Shown: positions 11,134 through 21,400 of the stretch, piece by piece
How positions within the stretch are numbered: the stretch's first letter is position 1
How the letters are laid out: each line of letters begins with the position of its first letter
From: Mantamonas sphyraenae
Taxonomy: Eukaryota > CRuMs > Mantamonadidae
Direction: 5' to 3'
Assembly: GCA_026936335.1 (NCBI GenBank)
Contig: JAPMXV010000039.1
Location: forward strand, 124,001 to 188,000
DNA length: 64,000 bases
Position numbers and translations under genes: made by a program
Notes under the pieces: generated by a model
What the model was told of the DNA's origin: nothing
The model's input: only the letters and a program-made list of their open reading frames with translations
Database searches by the model: none

Positions 11134-13010
11134 TCAATCGTCCTTTGCGAGACTCTTGGCACGCGTGTGCAGAGGCCCTGGGAAGGGACGGTGGTCGGCA
11201 AAGTACTCCGCGGCGACTTCGGGGATCTTCTTGATTTCTGCGCGGCTGCGCACGTCAAACAGGCGGCCGTTGTCGAAGAAGCGGTTGCCCTTCTTGGTGT
11301 AGCGTCCCACGAGGTAAAAGAGGGACAGAACGGCGACGAGACGCTGGATGACGGCCAGGCGCACGAGCACGGAATTGTCGCCCATGTACCAAAGGAAGGT
11401 GTACTCTGCGCCTACAGCTTCAAACTCAAAGAAGAACCAGGCGTCAAAGGAGAGGAGGATCAACCAAGCGGCGGCGTTGTACACGACTCCCTCAAACTGG
11501 TGATCCAGCAGCTTGCCATGGCCGGTGAGCGCAAACATGAGATAGATGGCAATGGCAAACGTCGCCTTTGCGTCCAGGTACTTGGCCGACTCGAAAAACA
11601 GCAGACTCTGGATCATGAGCACCACAAACTGGCCAAAGGCATAATAGCGCAGAGAGCCGCTCAGGGACTTGTGGAACTTGGGGTGCGGATGCGACACCTT
11701 TGGAATCTCGCTGTTGATGCCCAGGCGAGGCTTGCCTGGTTCCCAACCCGGCCCATAGAACACCACCTTGAGCTTGTTGAGCAGACCCGGGGTGTGGTAC
11801 ACCCGCTGGGCAATCGAGGTGTACTGCTTCAGTTGCACCTTGATCGGGTCGTAGCTGTTCAACGGATGCGTCAGACCGTACACACAGGGCTCCTCGTCCA
11901 GCTCCTCCTGGAAGGTGCCGTACAGACGGTCCCAGATGCTCAGCGTGCCTGCGTAGTTCTTGTCCACGTAGATGCGGTTGCGGCTGTGGTGCACACGATG
12001 CTGGCTGGGCGTGTTGAACACGTACTCAATCACACCCAGCTTGGGCACAAACTCAGAGTGCAGCCAGAACTGGAACAGCGTGTTGAAATACCCGTGCGCA
12101 AGGTAAACTCCCGGCGGGATGAAAAGCGCGGCCGGCAAGTGGAACCACGTTGACACTGTGTTCTGGATGAATCCCTGTCGCAGCCTGTGCCATCGTACGC
12201 CACCCCCCCCCGTCCCCCAAATGCATGTGTGTTCAAGTGTTCAAGTGTGTGCGTGTGCGTGTGTGAGCATCGTGCTGCCCCGTTGTCCCAGGATTCTCCC
12301 CTTGGGAGCCACCCACACACAAACCTACGCCGTAGTCAGGTTGTAGTCCTCGCTGGAATGGTGTGCCTGGTGTGACGCCCAGCCAATGTTGGCTTCGTGG
12401 CCCATGCGGTGGAACCCTGTGTGTGTGCGTGTGTGTGTGTGTGTGTGAGTCACGGGCGGCGTGTTCGTTTCGCAGAAGGAAAGTTGGAGAGCCGTCGGCC
12501 CAGCTGTCCGTTGGCAGGACAGCAGGCACAGCGCAGCGGCAATGGCGCACCCTATCGCAACGTACAATAGTAGGCGTGATCGACGGCAAGAAATGCGGCG
12601 AGCCAGGTGCCCCAGTGGGTGAAATCAAGGCGGTAGATGGCGTAGTTCTCGTAAATGTGCACGAAAAACACAAGGCGCAGGCCGCCGTTGAGAACCTCCT
12701 TGAAGAGGATGCCCATGATGGTCTGCATGGTGCCTGCAGTGAGACTGGCCATGGAATCGGACAGGCGCATGGTCTTGCGCTTCTTGTACAAGCCATACAC
12801 GAGCTCAAGGGCCACCGCAAGCAAGAAGAACGGGATGGTCATGTTCAGGAAGTCGGGCACCTCGGTGTGCTTCTCAAACGCAAGCTTCCGCGGGTCCACA
12901 AGGTAGAACAGCATGCCCAGGCGCTCCAGCATGCTGAACGTCACGTCGCTTGGTGTCGGCGTGCCGTACAGCACGCGCGCAGCACTTTCCGTCACGTTGA
13001 CCGAGGTCAT
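11134..13010 (-). CDS. AGMO: Alkylglycerol monooxygenase, 3 exons
   Basis: Integral-membrane di-iron enzyme that uses tetrahydrobiopterin to cleave the ether bond of alkylglycerols at the ER. Exons (minus strand): 13010-12566, 12416-12329 and 12184-11134. They total 1,584 nt, giving 527 aa. Junctions were read directly: donor GTACGT with acceptor CACAG rebuilds a Trp (T|GG) before FHRMGHE, and donor GTAGGT with acceptor GCACAG rebuilds Ala (GC|G) before LRQGF. Fatty-acid-hydroxylase histidine boxes are present: HRMGH, HQAHHSSEDYNL in exon 2, and QHRVHHSRN followed by YVDKNYAGTLSIWDRLYGTF in exon 3. This spacing and wording match AGMO rather than sterol desaturases. Several hydrophobic segments lie in exon 1 and the C-terminal half. 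It is longer than the human enzyme (about 445 aa), mainly through the C-terminal half. The next gene upstream, NOB1, is on the same strand with 95 bp between. Confidence 0.93.
12185..12328 (-). other. AGMO intron 2 (144 nt)
   Basis: Donor GTAGGT, acceptor GCACAG. CA-rich in the middle, with a C10 tract on the plus strand near 12203. Splicing joins NLTTA to LRQGF in frame. Confidence 0.88.
12415..12450. repeat. (GT)n microsatellite in AGMO intron 1
   Basis: About 30 bp of GT with one C interruption, running up to the acceptor. On the transcribed strand it is the CA-rich 3' end of the intron. Confidence 0.85.
12417..12565 (-). other. AGMO intron 1 (149 nt)
   Basis: Donor GTACGT, acceptor CACACAG. 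The 3' half is a long CA run on the transcribed strand after GTGACTCAC, a likely branch site. Splicing restores the YYW-FHRMGHE motif. Confidence 0.9.
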
Positions 13011-13105
13011 TCTGGGTCTGGGTAAAAAAAGGTTTGCGGTGGTTCCGTGAGTGCATGTGTGTGTGTGGTTTTAAACTTGGTGTATGGTTGGACACTCAAT
13101 CGTCA

Positions 13106-15361
13106 TCACCTCCTCCTGTCGTTGGGGTTCTTCTTGCCATAGCCGACGGTCAGGTCCTTCTTCATCATGTGCTGCACGCCGAATTTGTACTCGCTGTCCG
13201 GGTTGAGCACGTCGTTCTTCTGCGTCTTGTTGCCGCGCATCTTTTGTGCCTGCTTCATCATCTGGTCCTCGCGCAGGATCAGGTCTGTGTTGTGTCGTCC
13301 ACCCTTGGTCTTGGGGATGGAGTACTTGGTGCCACGCACACGCGGACGCTTGCGTCCCTGGTAGTGTGTGACGCCGTTGGCACCGGCCACCACACTGACC
13401 CGGTACAAGCAATCGTTGCCACAACTGGGACAGAACACGCGGCCCATGTCCCGCGTCACCTTGAAGCAAGCCTCGCACTTTTGTGCCCACTGACGCGCCG
13501 TCTTGATCATCATGCCGTCCACAGACACCAGATTCAGCCCCATCTGCAGCAGCACATTCTGCATGGCGAAATCGTTGGTGATACAAGCCACACGCAGGCT
13601 GTCGCTGGCCTCCTTCGTTGTCCCGCTCAGTTCCCCCTCCTTCTTCACCTTGTCCAGGTTGTCTCGGGTCACCCATCCTTCCGTGTCCTCTGCAGACACT
13701 TCAAACGACGACGAGCTGACCCCACTTGCCGCTGACGAGGCACTCACAAGCACATCCACCTGTTCCTGCTGCTGTTCCTGTTCCTGCTGCTGTTCCTGCT
13801 GCTGTTCCTGCTGCTGTTCCTGTTCCTGCTCCTCGTCCTCCTTCAACACGGCCACATCGCCGCCAGCCATCACCACCATTTTCCCGCTGTTCTTCTTGCG
13901 GCTACGCTGACCCGCACGGTTGGTCTTGACACCGTCGAGCTGGATTTCCTTCACCTGCTTCGCCGCACGCTTCCTGTCCGCCGCCTTTTTGTTCTTCCAC
14001 TTGCGCATGATTTTGTCCTCACTCAGTCCCTCCTGACGCCACTTTTCCGCAAACACCTCCTTCTCTGCCAGCGCCGCCTTTTCCTGCTCCGCCTGCTCTG
14101 CCTTTTCCTTGGCCTTGCGCTCTGCCGCCTCCTGTTTGGCCTTTTCCCGCTTGCTGAGCTTGCCGCGTGAGCCCTTGTTTGCGCCCTGGTTGTTGTGTTG
14201 TTTGCCACCTGCTTGTTCGTCATCCTTGCCAAACGCGCCCCAGCCCGTCTTTTTCACGTGTGCCCCGCCACGGTTCACCTTGGCCACCCGCTTCACAGGC
14301 TCTGTGCGCACGCCCTCGGTGCCATGCACTTCCTTGTGGATGGCCCAACTGAGAGCCAACACGCGGATGTCCGCACGCGACAACGAGTGGTAATCACCCG
14401 TCTTCTGCGCAAACGACTTGATCGCTTCCAGCGCCTCGTCCGTCGGGTAGCGCACCTGCAGCTCAAAAGGAAGGGCCTCCAGCAACTGTCGCGAGTGTTT
14501 GTCTTTCACCTCATTCAACACATCCTGGGTCGTGTACAACACGGCCTCGCGCTTGTGCGACGTCTCCCCGTCCCGCTCCTCCTCTTCCTGCGTCCTCGCT
14601 GCCTCCTTCTTTCTTTGCCCACTCTCATCCAGACGTGCACGGCTGCCCGAACCTCCATACGCAAGCTTGTCAAGCCGCACACCCTTAATGATGGCTGCGG
14701 TGTCCACCACAATGTGTCGCTTGCGCTGTGTTTCCGGCACATCCAACTCCAAATCCGCCACCATGCGAGCCTGCCCTCGGTTGCCCCTGCCAGTCTTGTG
14801 TTGGCTTGCCAACGCGCTGCCATAGTCCAACGGTGTGTCTTCTTCGCCTGTGCCCTCCGTGCTTCCCTGTGCATCCTCCCCGTCCGCTTGTGCGTCGCTG
14901 CCCTGGGTCCGTTTCTCGAGAAACAAATCCGCATGCGACCACGACACCGCTGGTCCCGTGTCGCTTTCCAACGACGGAAAGTCGTCCTCTGTGGGCAGTG
15001 GCTGATCCTCCAGCTGCTCGTCGGCGTCCTCTTCGCCCTGTCTGCGCTGCGTGTGCATCGCATCGGCGCGTGCTTGCTCCAGGTACGGATCGTACGGTTC
15101 CATCTCGCTCAGCCACTCCTGCTGCGTCTTTTCGTCGTACTCTTCCAGCTCATCCTCAACGTCGCCAGCGTCGTCTTCCTCTTCTTCGTACACTTCCACT
15201 ACTTCCACCATCTCTCCTTCCTGGCCCTCGGGCAGCTCCACACTGTCGATTTTGGTGCCGTACTTGGCCACATACGCTGCAAACTGGCTCATTTGTGCCC
15301 CAGACAGCTCCTGCTCCTCCACTTCTTCGTCGCTTTCTGCGTCGGCAAAAGGATTGGACAT
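13106..15361 (-). CDS. NOB1: NOB1 endonuclease with long N-terminal extension
   Basis: PIN-domain endonuclease that makes the final cut (site D) of 20S pre-rRNA to 18S rRNA in cytoplasmic pre-40S particles. 751 aa from the ATG at 15361 (Kozak-like A at -3, MSNPFADAES). The PIN core begins late, near residue 217 (HIVVDTAAIIKGVRLDKLAY). A charged insert follows, then LYTTQDVLNEV, LPFELQVRYP and the conserved KTGDYHSLSRADIRVLAL. Near residue 630 sits the NOB1 zinc ribbon (CEACFKVTRDMGRVFCPSCG), followed by GRKRPRVRGTKYSIP. The first 215 residues are acidic and have no counterpart in human NOB1 (about 412 aa), whose PIN domain is at the N-terminus. A Gln/Glu repeat (about 13757-13835) separates PIN from zinc ribbon. 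The frame runs open above the ATG, but those residues do not look coding. Divergent from the USP gene, 74 bp between start codons. Confidence 0.95.
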   Translation of the reverse strand: MSNPFADAESDEEVEEQELSGAQMSQFAAYVAKYGTKIDSVELPEGQEGEMVEVVEVYEEEEDDAGDVEDELEEYDEKTQQEWLSEMEPYDPYLEQARADAMHTQRRQGEEDADEQLEDQPLPTEDDFPSLESDTGPAVSWSHADLFLEKRTQGSDAQADGEDAQGSTEGTGEEDTPLDYGSALASQHKTGRGNRGQARMVADLELDVPETQRKRHIVVDTAAIIKGVRLDKLAYGGSGSRARLDESGQRKKEAARTQEEEERDGETSHKREAVLYTTQDVLNEVKDKHSRQLLEALPFELQVRYPTDEALEAIKSFAQKTGDYHSLSRADIRVLALSWAIHKEVHGTEGVRTEPVKRVAKVNRGGAHVKKTGWGAFGKDDEQAGGKQHNNQGANKGSRGKLSKREKAKQEAAERKAKEKAEQAEQEKAALAEKEVFAEKWRQEGLSEDKIMRKWKNKKAADRKRAAKQVKEIQLDGVKTNRAGQRSRKKNSGKMVVMAGGDVAVLKEDEEQEQEQQQEQQQEQQQEQEQQQEQVDVLVSASSAASGVSSSSFEVSAEDTEGWVTRDNLDKVKKEGELSGTTKEASDSLRVACITNDFAMQNVLLQMGLNLVSVDGMMIKTARQWAQKCEACFKVTRDMGRVFCPSCGNDCLYRVSVVAGANGVTHYQGRKRPRVRGTKYSIPKTKGGRHNTDLILREDQMMKQAQKMRGNKTQKNDVLNPDSEYKFGVQHMMKKDLTVGYGKKNPNDRRR
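13757..13835 (-). repeat. Gln/Glu repeat in NOB1
   Basis: CTG/TTC-based units on the plus strand encoding alternating Gln-Gln-Glu on the gene strand, between the PIN and zinc-ribbon domains. Confidence 0.8.
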
Positions 15362-15435
15362 GGTTGGTCCGCTGCTTGGGTGGGTTGAGCCACCAAGCGC
15401 GCTGCTTCGCAAAGCAACTCTCGGCGTTGAAGGAC
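15362..15435. promoter_or_regulatory. Shared divergent promoter NOB1 / USP
   Basis: 74 bp between opposing start codons. It must hold both 5' leaders and at least the core of both promoters. An 8-bp palindrome AGCGCGCT lies at 15396-15403. No TATA box seen. Confidence 0.5.
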
Positions 15436-18400
15436 ATGAGCTCCGAAATCGCCATCCGAAACAAGTACACCCGCTTGAACAAGCGGTTGCGCATAGGTGA
15501 GTGAGCATGACACGTGCTGCGGTGGTTGTGAGGCGAAACGGGGGTCCAGCAAGGTGAGAGCGCATTGTTCCGCAAACTCACCCCCGTCTCACACTCGCCA
15601 ATCGGCCTTCACACGGGACCCGCAGACCACGACCCCACGTCGGCTATCGAGGACGTGGAGGCTGCGTTGGAGGAGCTGCGCAAGAATGAGCTGGGTGACT
15701 ATGAAACGGAGTATCTGGTCAACGAGGCTCTGGGCAAGATGGTGAACACTCTGCTGACGCGCAGGTGAGTTGGGGCTCCACCACCCATCCCACCCCACTC
15801 TCCTCATGGATGCGTGGCACTCTTCCTCTGCCCTCACCATCAGACGTGGCCATGTGTCGATGGCGATGTGGCATGGTGTGTCACCGTGCAGGCCTTCACG
15901 AGGCACCGCCGACGTGTGACGGCGCATGGCACGAGAGTTTGCACCCCAGAGGGATTCCCCCCGGGCGACTTGATGCGAGCGCAGGGGCAGACACACGTGC
16001 ACGCAGACACACTGACTCACTCACCCACGCAAACACCGTATGTGTGTGTGTCCCTCCACCATGCGTGACGTGACAGAACAACGTTGCTAGCGTACAAGCC
16101 GCGTGTGAACCTGTTTATCCAAAACGTGATGGACCTGATCGTGGAGTACTTCAACGCGGAACGGCCCATTCCGGCGCTGGCGGACACCCTGAAGCGCATC
16201 TTTGAAAAGACCACGCTGGGCTTCTACAACGACCGTGTGGCGTACAACGAACACAGCACACGAGACATTGCCCTCATCCAGGAGCTGGAGGACCTGCGCT
16301 TTGAATTCGTGGCGGAAGACGACGACAATGACGACGAGCAGCTTGCAGGAAGCAGTGACGAAGCAGCAGAAGCAGGTGCAGACGCAGGTGCAGCAGGGGA
16401 TGCCGCAGGAGACGTCAAAACACACGGAAAGTCGGACAAGGACGAGGACAAGGAGGATGCCACGGGCGCAGGGGGACAGACGGGGCAAACAACATCGGGC
16501 GAGGCTGGCAACGCTGAAACCACCAACCAAGACAATGGCCAGGGGGAGGATGGGACGGCAGACACAGATGAGGAAGCGGAGGAGGAAGACGAAGCAACTG
16601 AGGGTGACGCGGCCGAGGGAGGTGCAGCTGTTCCCGGCACGCCTGTGCTGAAGGAACAGGCTACAGCCACGGCAAGGTTTGCACAGCTGCAACCGCACGA
16701 CGAGCTCACATCCATCTGGTTTATGATCAACGTGAACTACTTTGGGACGCGGGGCGGCTTTGACGCGATGATCAAGTGCATGAAGCTGCAGCCGTCCACC
16801 AACCAGCTGGACGACCTGAGCTTCCTGATTGAAAAGGCAAAGATGATGGGACCGCTGGATCAGCTGATCAAGTACATGACGGTGGAGTTGGTGACCAAGC
16901 TGGTGGAGGGGCTGAAACCTGCTGTGTTGACCTACCTGAACAGTCTGGCACACCTGAACCTGAACGACCAGGCCAAAACGCTGGTGGGCCACATGCTGTC
17001 CACTCTCAAGGGTCTCATGGCCGTGGTCATGCCCGAGGAGACCGCGTCCGAGGTGATTGAAAAGTTCAAGCTGGATATGGCCGTGCAGTGGCTGGACAGC
17101 AACTCCCTGCAGCGCAAGCTGAACGCACTGAAAATCATTCGGCGCTCGTTGAACGAAGCCACCATCCACGCGCGCAAGTACATCCAGAAACAGCAGCACG
17201 CACGTGCGCAGCAAACCTCGTGGAGCCTGTTTACGCGCAGCGACACGCAGGAGGAGATCCAGCTCACACGCGACGTGCTCTTCCTCCTCGAATGGTTGGA
17301 GGAAAACAAAGTGGTGCAGCGCATCTTTTCCGACGAGTCGCACGCAGAGATTGTGCGCACGGGCGCAGAAATCATTCCTTTCCTGGCCGAGTTTGGCCAA
17401 CTGCCCACGGGTCTGCTCGACATGCTCTGGGACTTTTCCAAGGGCAAACACGAATCGGTGGAGTTTCTCATCTACCAGACTATCAGCGACATCTGCCTGG
17501 ATTTGCCCCTGGAACACATCGAGTATCTGTACGCATGCATCCACAAATCCGGCGGCCTTGACCAATACGGACCCGAAAAGATGGAGCTGGTGTACACCGT
17601 GACTCGCATTGCCGTGGCACGACGTACTCAGGACGCACGTCGCAACGTGGGCAGCGGCGGCAGCGGCAGCGCAGGCGGAAGTGCAGGCATGGGAAACAGC
17701 TCGGGCTCGGGCTCGAGCTCGGGCTCCAGTGGCAGCGGATCCGGCGGTGCATCGACGACGTCCGGTTCGGATGAGTCAGGTGTGCCCGAATGGTACGGCC
17801 TGCCTCTTTTGTACAAGATCATGCTGGAACGCAAAGATGCGATTGCCACTCGAGCCATGGATTATGTGGCCATGCTGCTGGAGGACGCCTTGTTTGCAAG
17901 CCAGCGCCAGCATTACATGAGTGCGTGTGTGTCCAACCTGCAGAACAACGAGAGCGTCAGCGTGTCGCTCACGCTGCTGCGGAAAATCCTGAAAACGTAC
18001 CCCGTGCGTCGCAAGGGCCTGGCGTACACCATTGAGCGGTTGGACAAGACGGACCACTTGCTGGACCTGTTGTTTAAGAACATGGAGGTGGAGGTGGGCT
18101 CGGATTTGGCAACGGCGCAAAACAGGCTGGATTTTCTCGAGTTTGTGCTCAGCCGATCCACGCTGCAGCTGAACAGCAAGCAGGTGGATCTCATGTGGGA
18201 GGTTCTGGTCGACCACGCAGACAACATCCAACTCAGTGAGCTGTTCTACACGTGGCTGGAAAAGTCAACCACCAAGTCGGGCTTTGTGGCGTTCAGTTCC
18301 TCGGTCATCCAGCATCTCTTTGTCAACAACATGAGCCGCATGGATCACGAACACCTCAACATGGCTGGCTTCAACGTGTTCCGCCACTACTTCCTCGTTG

Positions 18401-21400
18401 TCAACGAATCCAACGGCCGCATCACAAAGACAAACGCGAAACCAGCAGCCGCTGGAGCAGCCGGCGGCGCAGGGTCGTCCGGTGCAGCCACCAATGGCAA
18501 CGGAGGGACCACGTCGTCATCGAGTGGCAAGGCGCAAGAGGAGGAGGATGCAAGCGCACAAGACAGCAACGGAAGCAACAAGGCATACCAGGTTGTGAAC
18601 TACGATGGTCTCAAGGGTCTGGACAGCCTGTGGAACATTGCCATGCGGTGTGGCGACGATGCGGTGAGCGAACAGGCGATCTTGGTCCTGAACGAGGTGC
18701 ACCAGAATCTGTCGTCGGCGTTGAAGAGCAAGCTGGGACGCATCCGCAGCGATTTCGTGAAGCGATGCATGGCACAAATCGGCGAGGGCAACCAGTTGAT
18801 GATTCGACGCAGTCTCTTGCTGCTGCAGATCTTCATCTCGCAGTTTGACACGTCGGGCAACAAGCAGAACAAGGACAAGCAGCCAGCAAAGAAGGCGCTG
18901 CTCAAGTTTCCAGTCACGGTGGTCATTGACGGCAAGGAGTTGGAGTTTGCCGTGAGCATCAGCTCGGATGAGACGTTTTCCTCGCTTCGCCATTTGCTGG
19001 CGGACAGCTGTGCCCCTTTGAACGACAAGGCTCACCTGCTGCGTATCATTGTGGCTGGCAACGAGTACGACAACGAAGATGCCAAGCTGGCTTCTCTGGC
19101 CATCAAGTCCAACGACCCCATTTCGCTGATCCTGATGGATGAGGACCAGCTGGCCGCAGCCGAGGAGGCCAAAAACGCAGAAGGGGAAGGGAGCAGCAGC
19201 AGCAGCAGTGGTGGTGGTGGTGGTGGCGGTGCGGACGGAGGAGGGGCGTTGCCTTCGCCGTCGTCATCCAGTGACGAGCAGGGGTCGTCGTCATCGTCGA
19301 GCAAGGCCGGAAGCAACAGCAAGAAGGGAGACAAAGTGAGCGACGGAGAGGACCTTGCGGGATTGTTGCAAGACGCGCTGCTGGACTCGCTGAGCAGCCC
19401 TGTGTTTGGTGTGGGGCTGACGGGCATCAGCAAGGTGATGGCGGAGCGACGCTACGAAAGCGCAACGTCGTTGAGTGTGACACGGGCACGCAGTGTGCGC
19501 GTGGCAGAAAGCTCGAGTGGCAAGGGCAAGGATAAGGACAAGGAGAGCAGCCCCAGCCACTTGCTGTGCCGTGACGAGCACTTTTTTGTGCTGTACTCGT
19601 TGTTGAACGACGAAGAGGTGGGCAAGCTGGTGTGGAGCCTGTTGGGCCTGCTGCCAGTGAATGCCAAGTTGTACGAACAGGTGAAAGGCATGGCCAAGAG
19701 CAGCCTGGACGAGCTGCTGGATCCCCATTTGAGCTACAAGTTGATGTACTCGCTGCAGTTGGTGGACGTGCTGCTGACAGACCCGGAGTGGAAGGGACAC
19801 TTTGAGGGCATTGGAGGCATGGGTCACCTCCTGCACATCTTTATGAACAACACCACGGCGTCCAACGGGGCACAGCGATCGTGCCTGGCTCTGCTGCTGC
19901 ACATTCTCAACCGTTCGATGCTGCGTGAGCCCGAGGGCCAGGAGAAGGTGGAGGTGGTGGAGGACGCGGTGGACCACGAGGACTACGCCGGGTACCATCT
20001 GCACCCTGTGCTCAAGACAAGCGTACGCAAGCAGCTGGACAATGTGGACGAAATCATGGAGCGGCTCATGCAAGCCATTCGCAACGTGGCCATCGCCAGC
20101 CAGTTGGGCGTGGGTGGCTCCTCGTCCACGAGTCTGAACATGATGCTCGTGTCGGACGATGCCGGTGTGGGGGGTGGAGGCAAGCTGTTTGACGAACACA
20201 GCGTGGACGGAGAGTTGGTGCGCCAGTGTATGGAGTTTGTGGTGGGTGCTGCGCTGGGCAACCGGGCTCTTGCCACGCGTCTGTTTGGCTACGAGGCCCT
20301 GGACGAGTGGATGCGCAGTGTGTTGCTGGACACAGGCAACGCAAAGATCCGTGAGGAGTGTGCCTTTGGGGTGTTTTCGCTGTGCACACAAACACGTCTG
20401 GAACGCTTGGGCAGCCAGGCAGCACGTGTTGGCAGTAGCGGCAGCAGCGGCAGTAGCGGCAGCAGCAGCAACAACAACAACAGCACAAAGGACGACGAGG
20501 GCAGCGAGAACAGTGGAGCTGCAGACAAAGAGCAGACCCAGATCATGGAGAACATTGTAAAGCCGCTGGTGGCCTTCCTGGACGACGTGGCTACGTCTGG
20601 ACTGTACCAAGACACGTGTGACGAATACTTCCAGCTGCTGTACCAACTGATTGGCAACCCCGAGGTGCAATTGAACAGGCGTGCGCTGGCCATGCGTGCT
20701 GCAGACATGATCCGCGGCCACCAGGGAGGAGACAAGGGAGAGTCGGAAGACAAGGTGTTGGTAGGACTGATGCACGTGCTTGCGGCAGCTGTGCACAACG
20801 ACGCGACGCTCAAGGTGGACGTGGACATGGTGGACTTTCTCTTCCACCAACTGCTGTTTGCTCCGGACGAAGATCCGTTGCACTTGTCGGTCAGCCGCAA
20901 CGTGGCGTACAACCTGTTGGTGGTGCTGGGCTCGGAGTGCACGTCCAACTACGGCAAGCTGGTGGAGCTGCTGATGAGCCAGCTGGATGGCATCCAGACG
21001 CCGGCGTCGTACAGATACAATCCCAAGAAGGCGGAACGATCGGCAGTGGGGTTTGTGGGCCTGCAAAACCAGGGGGCCACGTGTTACATGAACTCGCTGC
21101 TGCAGCAGTTCTACAACGTGCCCTCGTTCCGCAGGGGCCTGTTGGCGGCACGCGTGGACGCGGCCAACCCCGACGACTTGCTGTACCAGATGCAATCGCT
21201 GTTTTCGTACCTGCAGACATCGCAAAAGAAGTATTTTGAGACGAGCGACTTTTGCCACGCGGTGAAGGATTATGACGGCAATCCGGTGGACACCAAGGAG
21301 CAGATGGACACCAACGAGTTTTTCAATCTGATCACGGAGCGGTTGGAGGGCCAGTTGGGCGCGTCTTCCCTGCGCAGCGACCTGGTGCGCAACGCAGAGG

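Noticed and set aside
12415-12450. GT run as a telomere-like or recombination element
   Set aside because: It lies inside a well-supported intron and is a plain dinucleotide repeat.
15362-15565. Upstream extension of the NOB1 frame
   Set aside because: Residues above the ATG at 15361 are not acidic or conserved, and they would overlap the USP first exon.
15814-16068. 84-codon frame inside USP intron 2
   Set aside because: Flanked by convincing splice sites and of random-like composition.
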